DNA from: Nostoc sp. ATCC 53789
Lineage (GTDB): Bacteria > Cyanobacteriota > Cyanobacteriia > Cyanobacteriales > Nostocaceae
Direction of reading: 5' to 3'
DNA length: 64,000 nucleotides
Assembly: GCF_009873495.1 (NCBI RefSeq)
Contig: NZ_CP046703.1
Coordinates: 2,232,001 to 2,296,000 of the forward strand
A program made the position numbers and the translations under genes. Below the pieces are notes generated by a model. The model was not told where the DNA came from. It ran no database searches and was given only the letters and a program-made list of their open reading frames with translations. Of the stretch, positions 16,993-25,777 are shown piece after piece. Positions within the stretch are counted from its first letter, which is position 1, and every line of letters starts with the position of its first letter.

Positions 16993-17958
16993 GTGCATTA
17001 TAAATTACCAGTTAGCAAATACAAGTCAATCAAGCAGTTATTGTACAGTTATTTAATAAAATCACTAAGCATTGATACTTATAACGCAGAAAATGACTGC
17101 ATAAAAGATAAAAAAACTCCTCTACATAAAGATAGAGATGTAAATAGAGTTTTATATACCTCAAGTGTGTCTCTGCAACTGTCAAAATCTCAGAATCGAA
17201 AAGCTATGGAGCTTGCTAGTGCGATCGCATCTAATTTATCAAGGACTTGTGGTGACGTTTTTACCATCCAAATTGTTCCCCCTGGCTGGATACATTTTGA
17301 ATTGACTCACTCGACCTTAGCGACTTGGTTACAAAGTCTCGTAGTCGGGAGTTTGGGGGGCAGGGAGCAGGGGGCAGGGAGCAGGGGAGCAGGGGACAAG
17401 GGGACAAGAAGTGAGAACTTGAAACAAGTCTTTCCCCTTGTCTCCAATTCTCCTTGTCCCCAAGTCCTCTTCCCAATTCCCAATTCCCAATGCCCAATCC
17501 CCAATTCAATATTTGCTGTTCAGCACGCCCATGCACGTTGCTGTTCGCTGGTATTGCTGGCTCACCGAGAGGGATTGATTAAACTTAAACAACCTGTTAC
17601 AAATACTAGTCAAGGTTTTTGGGATGTTATTTCTCCTAACCCTCTACCTTGGCTCAACTGTGATCAAACATTACGACTAAATCATCCAGGTGAGCGTCGT
17701 TTAATTGCCGAGTTAATACAAGTAGTAGACAACATAGAGTCCCCTGATATTAAGGGTTCTGTGAAATGGGAAAAATTAGCGCTGAATTTGAGTCAAGCTT
17801 TTGAACACTTCTGGTCTAATTGCCGGATTTGGGGTGAGGTGAAAGTTACATTACCAGAGTTAGCACAAGCCAGACTCGGATTACTTATGGCTACTCAGTC
17901 AGTATTAAGATATGTACTAGAGGAAAAGTTGGGTGTTTTTGCGCCCTTGGAGTTATAA
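16993..17958 (+). CDS. ArgRS-like protein without catalytic core (N-terminal and DALR anticodon-binding domains)
   Basis: The 321-residue frame opens at GTG 16993. Its first part resembles the N-terminal additional domain of arginyl-tRNA synthetase (KAMELASAIASNL, FTIQIVPPGWIHFELT). The C-terminal part resembles a DALR anticodon-binding domain (PGERRLIAELIQVVDNI, LAQARLGLLMATQSVLRYVL). No Rossmann HIGH/KMSKS core is present, so aminoacylation is not expected; tRNA or RNA binding is inferred. Residues about 121-171 (GREQGAGSRGAGDKG to PIPNSQCPIPNS) are encoded by an interspersed repeat inserted in frame. The gene is divergent from devH. Confidence 0.7.
   Translation: MHYKLPVSKYKSIKQLLYSYLIKSLSIDTYNAENDCIKDKKTPLHKDRDVNRVLYTSSVSLQLSKSQNRKAMELASAIASNLSRTCGDVFTIQIVPPGWIHFELTHSTLATWLQSLVVGSLGGREQGAGSRGAGDKGTRSENLKQVFPLVSNSPCPQVLFPIPNSQCPIPNSIFAVQHAHARCCSLVLLAHREGLIKLKQPVTNTSQGFWDVISPNPLPWLNCDQTLRLNHPGERRLIAELIQVVDNIESPDIKGSVKWEKLALNLSQAFEHFWSNCRIWGEVKVTLPELAQARLGLLMATQSVLRYVLEEKLGVFAPLEL
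17354..17506. repeat. Interspersed repeat inserted in frame inside a coding region
   Basis: G-rich units (gggagcagggg, gcaggga) lead into a core (gaacttgaaacaagtctttc, then cccttgtctccaattctcc) and end in cccaattcccaat heptamers. The core recurs in opposite orientation at 61808-61975, and the G-rich part recurs near 43336-43380. The 153-bp length is a multiple of three and keeps the host frame open. Confidence 0.85.
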
Positions 17959-18138
17959 ATCGGTAATGTCGCTTAGGCACAAATAAAAACTTTTATAATA
18001 GCTATTGACTCAATGCATCACCTCGGCTACATTAGCAGGTGTGTGAGGAGCGAACCAGCTAGGGCACCGAGACGAAACACGGCCAGTCGTCGGTGTCCTT
18101 TCTGATTTATAGGGTTTAGGCTTGAAAAAGTGTCCTCA
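17959..18138. other. Intergenic region with possible structured RNA
   Basis: A GC-rich block (18030-18105) contains a bulged inverted repeat (caccgagacga / tcgtcggtg). On the minus strand it reads gctcctcacacacc, close to the unpaired conserved motif remembered for the cyanobacterial small RNA Yfr1. The flanking terminator structure expected for Yfr1 is not evident. Confidence 0.35.
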
Positions 18139-19008
18139 TTACAGCAAAAACTTTTCAATTGCTACTGCTGCTCCGTCTTCCTCTACACTAGGAGCTACCC
18201 ACTGCGCGATCGCTTGAACTCCTTCGGGTGCATTGCCCATAGCTACACCAAGTCCAACAGACTCTAGCATTTCTACATCATTGAAGTTATCACCAATCGC
18301 CATAACGTTGGCTATCTCTAATCCAAGTAATTCTTCGGCTAGGTAACGCACAGCAGTTCCCTTATTCACAGAGGCGTTAGTTGCTTCAAAAAAGGTAGCA
18401 ACAGATGTTGTGAGATAAAGTTCAGTCGGTGTATATTGGCGGCGCAAATTCCCCAATAACCGATCGATTAAATCTATGTCATCAGACAAAGCGAGAATTT
18501 TTGTCGGTTCATTTGTTAAAGTTTGGCGCAAATCACCAACGGGAATCGGAGTAATACCAGAACGTTCTGCATAAATTTGGGTTTCTCTGGTTATTTCACG
18601 GACATATAGCTGATCGTTGATGTAAAAGTGAACAGATAGGAGCGATCGCAACTCAGGCTGTTCAAAATAGTCGAGTAGCTGGTGGGCCATTTCTCTGGAA
18701 ACAGCCCAATGGCGATGAATTTCTTGGGTGTTCGGGTCTTGAATCCAGGCTCCCTGATAAGCCATTAATGGTAAGGTAGAGCCGATGTCTTGGTGAAAAC
18801 GCAATGCTGAACGATACATTCTACCTGTAGCGATCGCTACTTGAATTCCTTTTGCTTGCGCTGCAACAATAGCTTGCTTTACACCTGTGCTGATGGTGTT
18901 AGAGTGTCCTGCGATCGTGCCATCTATATCCAAAACTAGTAGTTTAATGTCTTTTGCAGCAGCCTGATGATCGGTAGATGCCAAATGGATGGCAGATGCT
19001 TTCTGCAT
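18139..19008 (-). CDS. HAD-superfamily hydrolase, Cof-like
   Basis: The 289-residue protein has the HAD motif I LLVLDIDGTIAG (Asp27 nucleophile, Asp29), motif II IATGRM, and motifs III/IV with MAIGDNFNDVEML. A Cof-type (C2) cap domain lies between about residues 95 and 200. Such enzymes dephosphorylate small phosphorylated metabolites; the substrate is not predictable. A 20-residue N-terminal extension (MQKASAIHLASTDHQ) precedes the fold, and a later start is possible but not obvious. Confidence 0.88.
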   Translation of the reverse strand: MQKASAIHLASTDHQAAAKDIKLLVLDIDGTIAGHSNTISTGVKQAIVAAQAKGIQVAIATGRMYRSALRFHQDIGSTLPLMAYQGAWIQDPNTQEIHRHWAVSREMAHQLLDYFEQPELRSLLSVHFYINDQLYVREITRETQIYAERSGITPIPVGDLRQTLTNEPTKILALSDDIDLIDRLLGNLRRQYTPTELYLTTSVATFFEATNASVNKGTAVRYLAEELLGLEIANVMAIGDNFNDVEMLESVGLGVAMGNAPEGVQAIAQWVAPSVEEDGAAVAIEKFLL

Positions 19009-19191
19009 AATTTCCTAGATTTTAAGTTCCAGTAAGAGGTTAACAGGAGTGGGGAACATTAGCAAAAATTGGGTTCTCTAGTCAACCTAATTTTTATAAC
19101 ATGAGGATGCTGAATCACACGATTTTAGATTGCTATAGTATTTTTTAAATATTGCTAAAAATTTCTCAAAACTCTGGATAATAATCCTAAC

Positions 19192-19226
19192 AAAAAACCC
19201 CAATTATTGAAAAAATTGGGGTTTTT
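19192..19226 (-). terminator. Terminator downstream of the PEP-CTERM gene
   Basis: The hairpin aaaaaaccccaatt / aattggggttttt has long arms and T runs on both strands. It lies 70 bases past the PEP-CTERM gene stop, before the HAD gene start. Confidence 0.85.
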
Positions 19227-19296
19227 AATTTAAATTAAAGAGCCTGACGGATAGATAAGATGGAAAAAACCACTTATTCAAGAAAATCTATGAATT

Positions 19297-19995
19297 TTAC
19301 CCTTTGATCCAGCTTTTTTTGCGTTGTGACAATAGGCAAAGCCCAGCAATTAAACCAACTCCAAGTGTGGCAGAAGGTTCAGGTATCGATTTAACATCAT
19401 CGTAGTCATAAGTTACTTTGATATTTGCTTTGGCAAGCGTTTGAACATAAGATGCTATGTTGCCCGAACCTGAAACTACTGAATTGGCTGTAGCTGAGAA
19501 CAAAAAGTCTATGTTGCTATTACCAATGAAAGACTGCAAGAATTGGGTATTAGTGAAAGACTGAGTACCAGATTGTGTGGCAGTTAGTCCAGAAACAGTC
19601 CTTCCAGATGTACCACCAAAATCAATGCTGTTGTCAAATTGACCAACTTCGTAACTGAAGCTATTTTGTGGATTGAGCGCAAACAGAGACTGATTATTTA
19701 GTTTTAAGGTGAGTTGACTGGCAAGATTTACTGTTATATTGGCCGAGCTTTTACCTGTATTTTCAAAACCTGCATTTCCCAGGATATCGCCAGTAAATCC
19801 TATTGTCATACCTGTGAGTGTGCCTAGAGATGAGTCAAATTGTTGGACGCTCAGAGGTGCATCAGTGATATCTGTCAAATCATAATCTATGGAACTAGTG
19901 TACGAGAGAGAAGCTGCATTAGCTGCGCTAGATGTTGCAACAATTCCTGCCAAAGTTGTCGCAGTGGCAAGAGTGTTCAATAATTTTTTTTTCAT
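19297..19995 (-). CDS. PEP-CTERM-sorted exported protein (choice-of-anchor E-like)
   Basis: The 232-residue protein has a signal peptide (MKKKLLNTLATATTLAGIVA, with ANAA cleavage), a beta-rich body with Thr/Ser/Asn repeats, and a C-terminal PEP-CTERM tail (SIPEPSATLGVGLIAGLCLL, then basic QRKKS). The SIPEPS signal marks it for exosortase-type processing and delivery to the cell surface. The body resembles choice-of-anchor E domains. It is a single gene with its own terminator. Function is unknown, probably in the sheath or extracellular matrix. Confidence 0.82.
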   Translation of the reverse strand: MKKKLLNTLATATTLAGIVATSSAANAASLSYTSSIDYDLTDITDAPLSVQQFDSSLGTLTGMTIGFTGDILGNAGFENTGKSSANITVNLASQLTLKLNNQSLFALNPQNSFSYEVGQFDNSIDFGGTSGRTVSGLTATQSGTQSFTNTQFLQSFIGNSNIDFLFSATANSVVSGSGNIASYVQTLAKANIKVTYDYDDVKSIPEPSATLGVGLIAGLCLLSQRKKSWIKG

Positions 19996-20546
19996 GATGA
20001 AAGATTTTTCTAAAACGAATCATTACGGGATTACTAATTTATTTCTAACTCTGAAACTTTACTTGTAGGCTTGATAAATACACGTAACTTTATGTAAAGC
20101 TTTTATATTCTAGTCCCTGTGGAAAATATACTTCTTGATTGGTACATATAAAGTTTTCTTAAGGAAGAGAGGCTTTGTATAGTGGTAGTCTGAAGGCGAA
20201 ATACTAAGCTAGTGTTTGTTGGTTCCTGAGAAGTAAGCTAGGTCTATCGAATTAAACATAAAGCGCTCAGGAGTATAGATCCCTGATTTCTGCTGAGAAG
20301 TTGGGGATTTGGTTACTATCTGGTTAGTATGTTGATACCCACGTACCTAATTAGGGTAGTATCTCCAGCAAAAGTTGCTTCTACTGGACTTCCGTACTAA
20401 AACTGTAAATGCGTAGACATTGATATGTGTAAAACAATACATAAATTATTTCGCACTCAAAAAGTGCGCTATTGTCGCCAAAACCAAGTTGAACAAGCAT
20501 CTTAAATTGCTAACTATGTGACAAAGCTTCTGGCTAAAATAGGGCT
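19996..20546. other. Gene-free divergent region between the PEP-CTERM gene and polA
   Basis: 550 bp of mostly AT-rich DNA. A small hairpin (cgcactcaaaaagtgcg, 20452-20468) lies about 80 bases before polA. Otherwise no repeat, RNA or gene is recognised. It should contain both promoters. Confidence 0.5.
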
Positions 20547-23483
20547 ATGTCTGAAACTTTCACTTCTGTAACTGCAACACGCCCCACGTTCATCCTTGTA
20601 GATGGACACTCGCTGGCTTATCGTTCATACTTTGCTTTCGCCAAAGGGCGAGATGGAGGACTGCGTACTAAAGCAGGGATTCCTACGAGTATATGTTTTG
20701 GTTTTGTGAAGTGCCTGCTAGAGGTAATGGCAACACAACAGCCTCAAGCAATGGCGATCGCTTTTGATTTGGGTGAGGCCACTTTTCGCCATGAAGCTGA
20801 CGAGACTTATAAAGCCGATCGCAAAGAAACGCCAGAAGACTTCATTCCTGACTTAGAAAACCTGCATGAGTTACTGAATGGCTTTAATCTACCAATTTTC
20901 ACTGCCCCTGGTTATGAGGCGGATGATGTTTTAGGAACCTTAGCACAGCGAGTAACTGCTGCTGGGTATAGGGTGAAGATTCTCACAGGCGATCGCGATT
21001 TATTTCAACTGATCGACTCTGACAAAGAAATCACTGTTCTGAATTTTAGTCCAGATGCCATAAAACGCTCTACAAATAGCATTACGGAATTTGAAGCAGA
21101 ACAAGTCAAAGAGAAGATGGGCGTTTTACCTTCACAAATTATCGATTTCAAAGCTCTTTGTGGTGATAAATCAGATAATATTCCTGGAGTTAAAGGAATT
21201 GGAGAAAAGACAGCAGTACAGCTGCTAAGTACCTATGGTTCCCTTGACAATATTTATGCTGCATTAGATGAAATTAAAGGCGCAACCCAGAAAAAACTGG
21301 CGAGTGGTAAAGAAGATTCCGATAAGTCTCGTTATTTGGCAACCATAGTTTTAGATGTTCCTATAGAAATTAATTTAGAAGATTGCAAATTAAAAGGCTT
21401 TGATACAAGCGTCTTATCCCCCATTTTAGAAAAGTTAGAATTCAAGTCTTTTTTAGGGAAAATCAACGACCTTCAACAACGTTTTGGTGGCAAAATTGAA
21501 GAAAAGCAAGAAGCCAAAACAGACGTAGTTAATCCTAACTCAGAATTGAGAGATGATGAAGATAATGATTTGTGGTTTTTCAGTGCTAGCGATACAGCAG
21601 CAGTTCCACAACAATCTACTTCTCCTATTACACCACGCATCATCAACACTGAAGCTAAACTAACTGAGTTAGTGAAACTTTTGCAAACATTTACCACCCC
21701 AGATATTCCCGTTGCTTGGGATACTGAAACTACCGCTTTAGAACCAAGAGATGCTGAGTTAGTAGGAATTGGTTGCTGTTGGGGAATGCAACCAGATGAG
21801 GTAGCTTATATTCCTGTGGGGCATAAAACTGGAGAAAATTTGCATAAAGATTTGGTGCTAGAAGCATTACGCCCAATTCTTGAAAGCGCTGATTATCCGA
21901 AAGCTTTACAGAATGCTAAATTTGATCGCCTAGTTTTAAAGTGTCAAGGGATTAATTTGGCGGGAGTAGTGTTTGATCCCATGTTGGCAAGTTACATTCT
22001 AAATCCAGACTCAAGTCATAATTTGATGGATTTAGGGCAGCGATATTTGGGATTGATAGCAAAAAGTTACTTAGATTTAGTTCCTAAAGGCAAAACCATC
22101 GCTGATATAGATATTCCCGCCGTTGCAGATTACTGCGGTATGGATGCTTATTCTACCTTTGGTTTAGTACCGAAATTGCGTGAGGAACTGGAGCAAATTC
22201 CAACTTTGTCTAAGCTATTAGTGGAAGTTGAACAGCCACTAGAAGCAGTTTTAGCCCAAATGGAATATACGGGTGTCCGTATTAATTCAGCTTATTTAAA
22301 AGAACTTTCGCAGCATTTAGAAACGGAGTTAGCCAGATTAAAAGAAGAAGCAACTGAAATAGCTGGGGAAAATTTTAACTTGGGTTCTCCTAAGCAGTTG
22401 AGCCAAATATTGTTTGAAAAGTTGGGATTAAGCACCAAACATTCTCGTAAAATTCAAACGGGCTTCTCTACAGATGCAGCAACACTAGAAAAACTCCAAG
22501 AAGATGATAAAAGTGGTTTTGTTGAGGCGATTATTGAGTATCGCACCCTATCTAAATTAAAGTCTACTTATGTTGATGCCCTACCTGCATTGGTTCGTCC
22601 AGATACCCAGAGAGTGCATACTGATTTTAATCAAGCAGCAACATCAACTGGTAGGTTATCTTCTTCTAATCCGAATTTGCAAAATATCCCGATTCGTACA
22701 GCTTTTAGTCGCCAAATTCGGAAGGCCTTTTTACCTGAAGCTGGTTGGTTAATGGTGGCTGCTGATTACTCACAAATTGAATTGCGGATTTTGGCTCATT
22801 TGAGTCAAGAGCCAATATTAGTGCAAGCATATCAGCAAAATGAAGATGTTCACACTGTTACCGCGCGGTTAGTATTTGAAAAAGAAAATATAACCTCAGA
22901 AGAACGAGGAATAGCAAAAACTATCAATTTTGGTGTGATTTATGGAATGGGTTCTTTAAGATTTTCGCGCTCAACTGGGATAGATAAGAACATTGCCAAC
23001 GAGTTCATTAAGCGGTTTAATGAACGATATCCTAAAGTTTTTGCATATTTGGAGCAGGTTAAAAAAGAAGCGATCGCTCTTGGTTATGTAGAAACTATTC
23101 TTGGTCGCCGTCGTTACTTTGATTTTACTAATAACAGTTTACGCAAATTAAAAGGCAGCAATCCAGAAGATATTGATCTGAGTAAATTGAAGAATTTGGG
23201 CCCTTATGATGCGGGTTTATTACGCTCGGCGGCTAATGCACCAATTCAAGGTTCTAACGCTGATATTATCAAAATTGCAATGGTAAGACTGCATGAGGTT
23301 TTGAAGAACTATCAGGCGCGTTTGTTGTTGCAAGTACACGATGAATTAGTGTTTGAAATTCCCCCTGATGAGTGGGAAGAATTACAACCGCAAATTAAGT
23401 CGGTGATGGAAAACTCAGTCCAGTTGAGCGTGCCATTGCTGGTAGAGGCGCGTGTCGGTGAAAATTGGATGGATACAAAGTAA
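20547..23483 (+). CDS. polA: DNA polymerase I
   Basis: The 978-residue protein has three domains. The 5'-3' exonuclease (about 1-310) shows LVDGHSLAYRSYFAF, GYEADDVLGTLAQR and LCGDKSDNIPGVKGIG. The 3'-5' exonuclease-like domain (about 375-570) shows VAWDTETTALEPRDAELVG and YCGMDAYSTFGL, with the proofreading acidic residues kept. The polymerase domain (about 600-978) shows TGRLSSSNPNLQNIPIR, VAADYSQIELRILAHLS, AKTINFGVIYGMG and LLLQVHDELVFEIP. It acts in repair and Okazaki-fragment maturation. Convergent with psb27. Confidence 0.97.
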   Translation: MSETFTSVTATRPTFILVDGHSLAYRSYFAFAKGRDGGLRTKAGIPTSICFGFVKCLLEVMATQQPQAMAIAFDLGEATFRHEADETYKADRKETPEDFIPDLENLHELLNGFNLPIFTAPGYEADDVLGTLAQRVTAAGYRVKILTGDRDLFQLIDSDKEITVLNFSPDAIKRSTNSITEFEAEQVKEKMGVLPSQIIDFKALCGDKSDNIPGVKGIGEKTAVQLLSTYGSLDNIYAALDEIKGATQKKLASGKEDSDKSRYLATIVLDVPIEINLEDCKLKGFDTSVLSPILEKLEFKSFLGKINDLQQRFGGKIEEKQEAKTDVVNPNSELRDDEDNDLWFFSASDTAAVPQQSTSPITPRIINTEAKLTELVKLLQTFTTPDIPVAWDTETTALEPRDAELVGIGCCWGMQPDEVAYIPVGHKTGENLHKDLVLEALRPILESADYPKALQNAKFDRLVLKCQGINLAGVVFDPMLASYILNPDSSHNLMDLGQRYLGLIAKSYLDLVPKGKTIADIDIPAVADYCGMDAYSTFGLVPKLREELEQIPTLSKLLVEVEQPLEAVLAQMEYTGVRINSAYLKELSQHLETELARLKEEATEIAGENFNLGSPKQLSQILFEKLGLSTKHSRKIQTGFSTDAATLEKLQEDDKSGFVEAIIEYRTLSKLKSTYVDALPALVRPDTQRVHTDFNQAATSTGRLSSSNPNLQNIPIRTAFSRQIRKAFLPEAGWLMVAADYSQIELRILAHLSQEPILVQAYQQNEDVHTVTARLVFEKENITSEERGIAKTINFGVIYGMGSLRFSRSTGIDKNIANEFIKRFNERYPKVFAYLEQVKKEAIALGYVETILGRRRYFDFTNNSLRKLKGSNPEDIDLSKLKNLGPYDAGLLRSAANAPIQGSNADIIKIAMVRLHEVLKNYQARLLLQVHDELVFEIPPDEWEELQPQIKSVMENSVQLSVPLLVEARVGENWMDTK

Positions 23484-23536
23484 GTTGAATTTTGGACTGC
23501 GGATTTAGACAATTTTTATTGAAAAATTTAAAAGGT

Positions 23537-23567
23537 AATCAAGAGTCAAAACTTTTGACTCTTGATT
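23537..23567. terminator. Palindrome downstream of polA
   Basis: Perfect 15-bp arms (aatcaagagtcaaaa / ttttgactcttgatt) around one centre base, lying 53 bases past the polA stop. It could end polA transcripts. Confidence 0.65.
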
Positions 23568-23700
23568 CTTGATCATTGAATAGATAATAAGCTGTTTCAC
23601 ATTTAAATTGCATAAACTGGGCGGGCTTTTCGGCCTACCCCACAAGAGTTATATTTAATTTGGTTATGCAAATTAGATGTTTTTTCGCTTAGTCTAAAAG

Positions 23701-24099
23701 TTAACCGCCACGCTTTAGCGCTGCCTCAACCTGCTGTAATTCCTTCTCTAAACGATTTTTGAGTTTTTCGGGTACGGGACGATTTGGGTAAGAACTGTAG
23801 TGTCCAGCCAGGGAATTAAGGGCTGTCCGCATGGTTGTAAAGGAACCAAGACCAGAAACAGAGTTAACTCGCTGATAGCGAGCCGAAAAGTCATTAATTT
23901 TCTGACGCGCTTCTGCTTGAACTGCTGTTTTGTCTGATGAATCTTGTGATAGATTCAGAGCCTGTCTCATCACATTGACCACAGCTAAGGTATCTTGGCG
24001 ATAATCCCCAGTCAAACTATCTGGACTGCCAGAACAGCCCATTAAGCCGATAGACACAACCAAAACCAGCGCAAGCAAACGCGACCAATAGCGCTTCAT
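23701..24099 (-). CDS. psb27: Photosystem II assembly lipoprotein Psb27
   Basis: The 132-residue protein starts MKRYWSRLLALVLVVSIGLM followed by a lipobox Cys, placing it as a lumenal lipoprotein. The mature four-helix domain includes LTGDYRQDTLAVVNVMRQAL, INDFSARYQR, LNSLAGHYSSYPNRPVPEKL and RLEKELQQVEAAL. Psb27 binds CP43 on PSII intermediates and assists manganese-cluster assembly. I chose ATG 24099; an ATG two codons upstream (24105) is possible. Confidence 0.93.
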   Translation of the reverse strand: MKRYWSRLLALVLVVSIGLMGCSGSPDSLTGDYRQDTLAVVNVMRQALNLSQDSSDKTAVQAEARQKINDFSARYQRVNSVSGLGSFTTMRTALNSLAGHYSSYPNRPVPEKLKNRLEKELQQVEAALKRGG

Positions 24100-24105
24100 A
24101 TGCAT

Positions 24106-24931
24106 TAATTAAAAGAATACGTAAATCAACGTCCATCCTATCTTGGATTGGTAACTTGGGGATCAATTGAATGGGGAGTAGGAAGTTGGTAAGGACTATT
24201 TCATTCCCTAAAAGGCGTTCATTTACAAGCATCTTGGGCAAAAAATTTAGATGATTAAAAAATCTGATTGGATAATTATCATAGTCATGGCTTCTCTACC
24301 AGACGCTACGCGCATAGTTTGCTTCGCCGTATGATGTACAGTAACGCACTTAAATTTACTTGTTGAGGCGGTAGTTTTTCGATTACCAACTGGGTGCAGA
24401 TTTCTCGCTTAGGGACTTCCAAGAAATCAATTATCCAAATAAACGAACCACAGAGACAAGGCAGCGCGGTCTTGGGGGTTTCCCCCATGAGCGACTGCCG
24501 CACAGAGAACACAGAGGGAGAAGAGATAGAGAGAATTATTTGCGTTAGTTTTGGGATATTGTTTTATTTGGAAGTCCCTTATACTCTTGACAAAATTCCT
24601 GCGGCAGTTGGTGAGTAGGGATTTCAATCGCCGATTCGACGAAATCCTCAGAAGGGATAATGCTCTCGTTATGGGTTTACTACCTAGAGTGAGAGCAACA
24701 GTTTTCAGTCTATGGAAAATAGTAGCTTGTGAGTTAGGTTTATAGAATGAGAGGTTGAGACTAAACCTTGTCTACCTTGAGAACCGTAGTTTTGTAGCGA
24801 CTGTCTTGAATGTCAAGCGATCGCGTAACCCAACATAAAAAAGGTGGTAATGTTGGGTTGCGTTTCACTCCACCCAACCTACATAAATATATCTTTTAAA
24901 AACTCTTGGTTTCAACATCGATGAGGTTTAT
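24106..24931. other. 825-bp gene-poor region with interspersed repeats
   Basis: 24295-24335 holds a palindromic phrase (gacgctacgcgc ... cttcgccgt). 24440-24530 holds a cacagag-type repeat interrupted by a second palindrome (gtcttgggggtttccccc). 24551-24745 contains a frame ending FDEILRRDNALVMGLLPRV and LWKIVACELGL that looks coding-like but has no convincing start or family; it may be the 3' end of a lost gene such as a transposase. 24824-24892 holds the ttgggttgcg/cccaacc repeat listed separately. Confidence 0.45.
24824..24892. repeat. Palindromic repeat (taacccaaca / tgttgggttgcg ... ccacccaaccta), partial copy
   Basis: Contains gtaacccaacat facing atgttgggttgcg, then cactccacccaacctac. 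The same modules occur as a fuller palindrome at 35732-35804. Here the left outer arm is missing. Confidence 0.75.
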
Positions 24932-25630
24932 TTAATCAACTGAGTTTCCTTGCCTCAATCTCTGCAATTTCAGCATCGTAATACATATCATTAGCCACAA
25001 AAAGCCGACTCCATAACCTGCAATTATGTCTGTGGGCCAATGGACTCCTAAATATAAACGGCTAATACCAATAGCAGCAATTAAAATAACTGTCAAACTG
25101 TAAATTAACTTGGCAAAACGAGGATAATGAGTTGCCAATTCGTGAGCAATAAAACCATAAAGCACCATAGAACCAAGTGCATGACCGCTAGGAAAACTAA
25201 AAGATTTTTCAGAAATTAATTGATGCCAGAGTTCCGGGCGAGGTTTAGAAAAAAATAACTTTAGCCCTGTATTTAAAATGAATGCTCCCAGGCAAGCAAG
25301 TAGAAAAAATCTTGCTTCTTCTCGATAGCGTCGCCACCAAAGTAATAGTAGATTAATGCCAACAACGATAACCACTGTAGTAGGATTACCAAGATTTGTA
25401 ATAAACAGCATTAAATTATCTAAATTTGGATTGGCAAACTGATGTAGCCATAACAGAAAAGTAGTATCAAATCTAAAAGCATCTCGCTCTAAAACCTCTT
25501 CAGCCAGTTGTGCTAAAACAAAAAGGATGAGAAGACAACTAGTAAGTCCAACAATACCAATTGTCGCAATTAAGGGAGCCAAACGAGGATGTATATGACG
25601 TAACCAGAAGTTAGAAATTTTTCGAATCAT
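24932..25630 (-). CDS. PAP2-family membrane phosphatase
   Basis: The 232-residue protein has about six membrane helices and the three phosphatase motifs: KLFFSKPRP (KX6RP type), FPSGH, and SRLYLGVHWPTD (SRX5HX3D). It is a type 2 phosphatidic acid or undecaprenyl-diphosphate phosphatase-like enzyme acting on lipid phosphates at the outer face of the membrane. Substrate is not determinable. It lies downstream of cofH on the same strand, separated by a hairpin. Confidence 0.9.
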   Translation of the reverse strand: MIRKISNFWLRHIHPRLAPLIATIGIVGLTSCLLILFVLAQLAEEVLERDAFRFDTTFLLWLHQFANPNLDNLMLFITNLGNPTTVVIVVGINLLLLWWRRYREEARFFLLACLGAFILNTGLKLFFSKPRPELWHQLISEKSFSFPSGHALGSMVLYGFIAHELATHYPRFAKLIYSLTVILIAAIGISRLYLGVHWPTDIIAGYGVGFLWLMICITMLKLQRLRQGNSVD

Positions 25631-25656
25631 ACTTTAATATCATTTTTTTCGCTGTG

Positions 25657-25694
25657 CCTCTGGGGTTAAAAAGTAATTTATTTAACCCCAGAGG
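25657..25694. terminator. Long-arm hairpin between cofH and the PAP2 gene
   Basis: Perfect 14-bp arms (cctctggggttaaa / tttaaccccagagg) with a 10-base loop. There is no clear T run on the minus strand, so it may be a repeat rather than a true terminator. Confidence 0.5.
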
Positions 25695-25777
25695 TGCAGA
25701 AAACACAAAGTAAAGAGATTGGAAAGGAATTTTTTAACTAAAATTTTTATCCACCTTGAAAAGGCTACTCCTAACTC

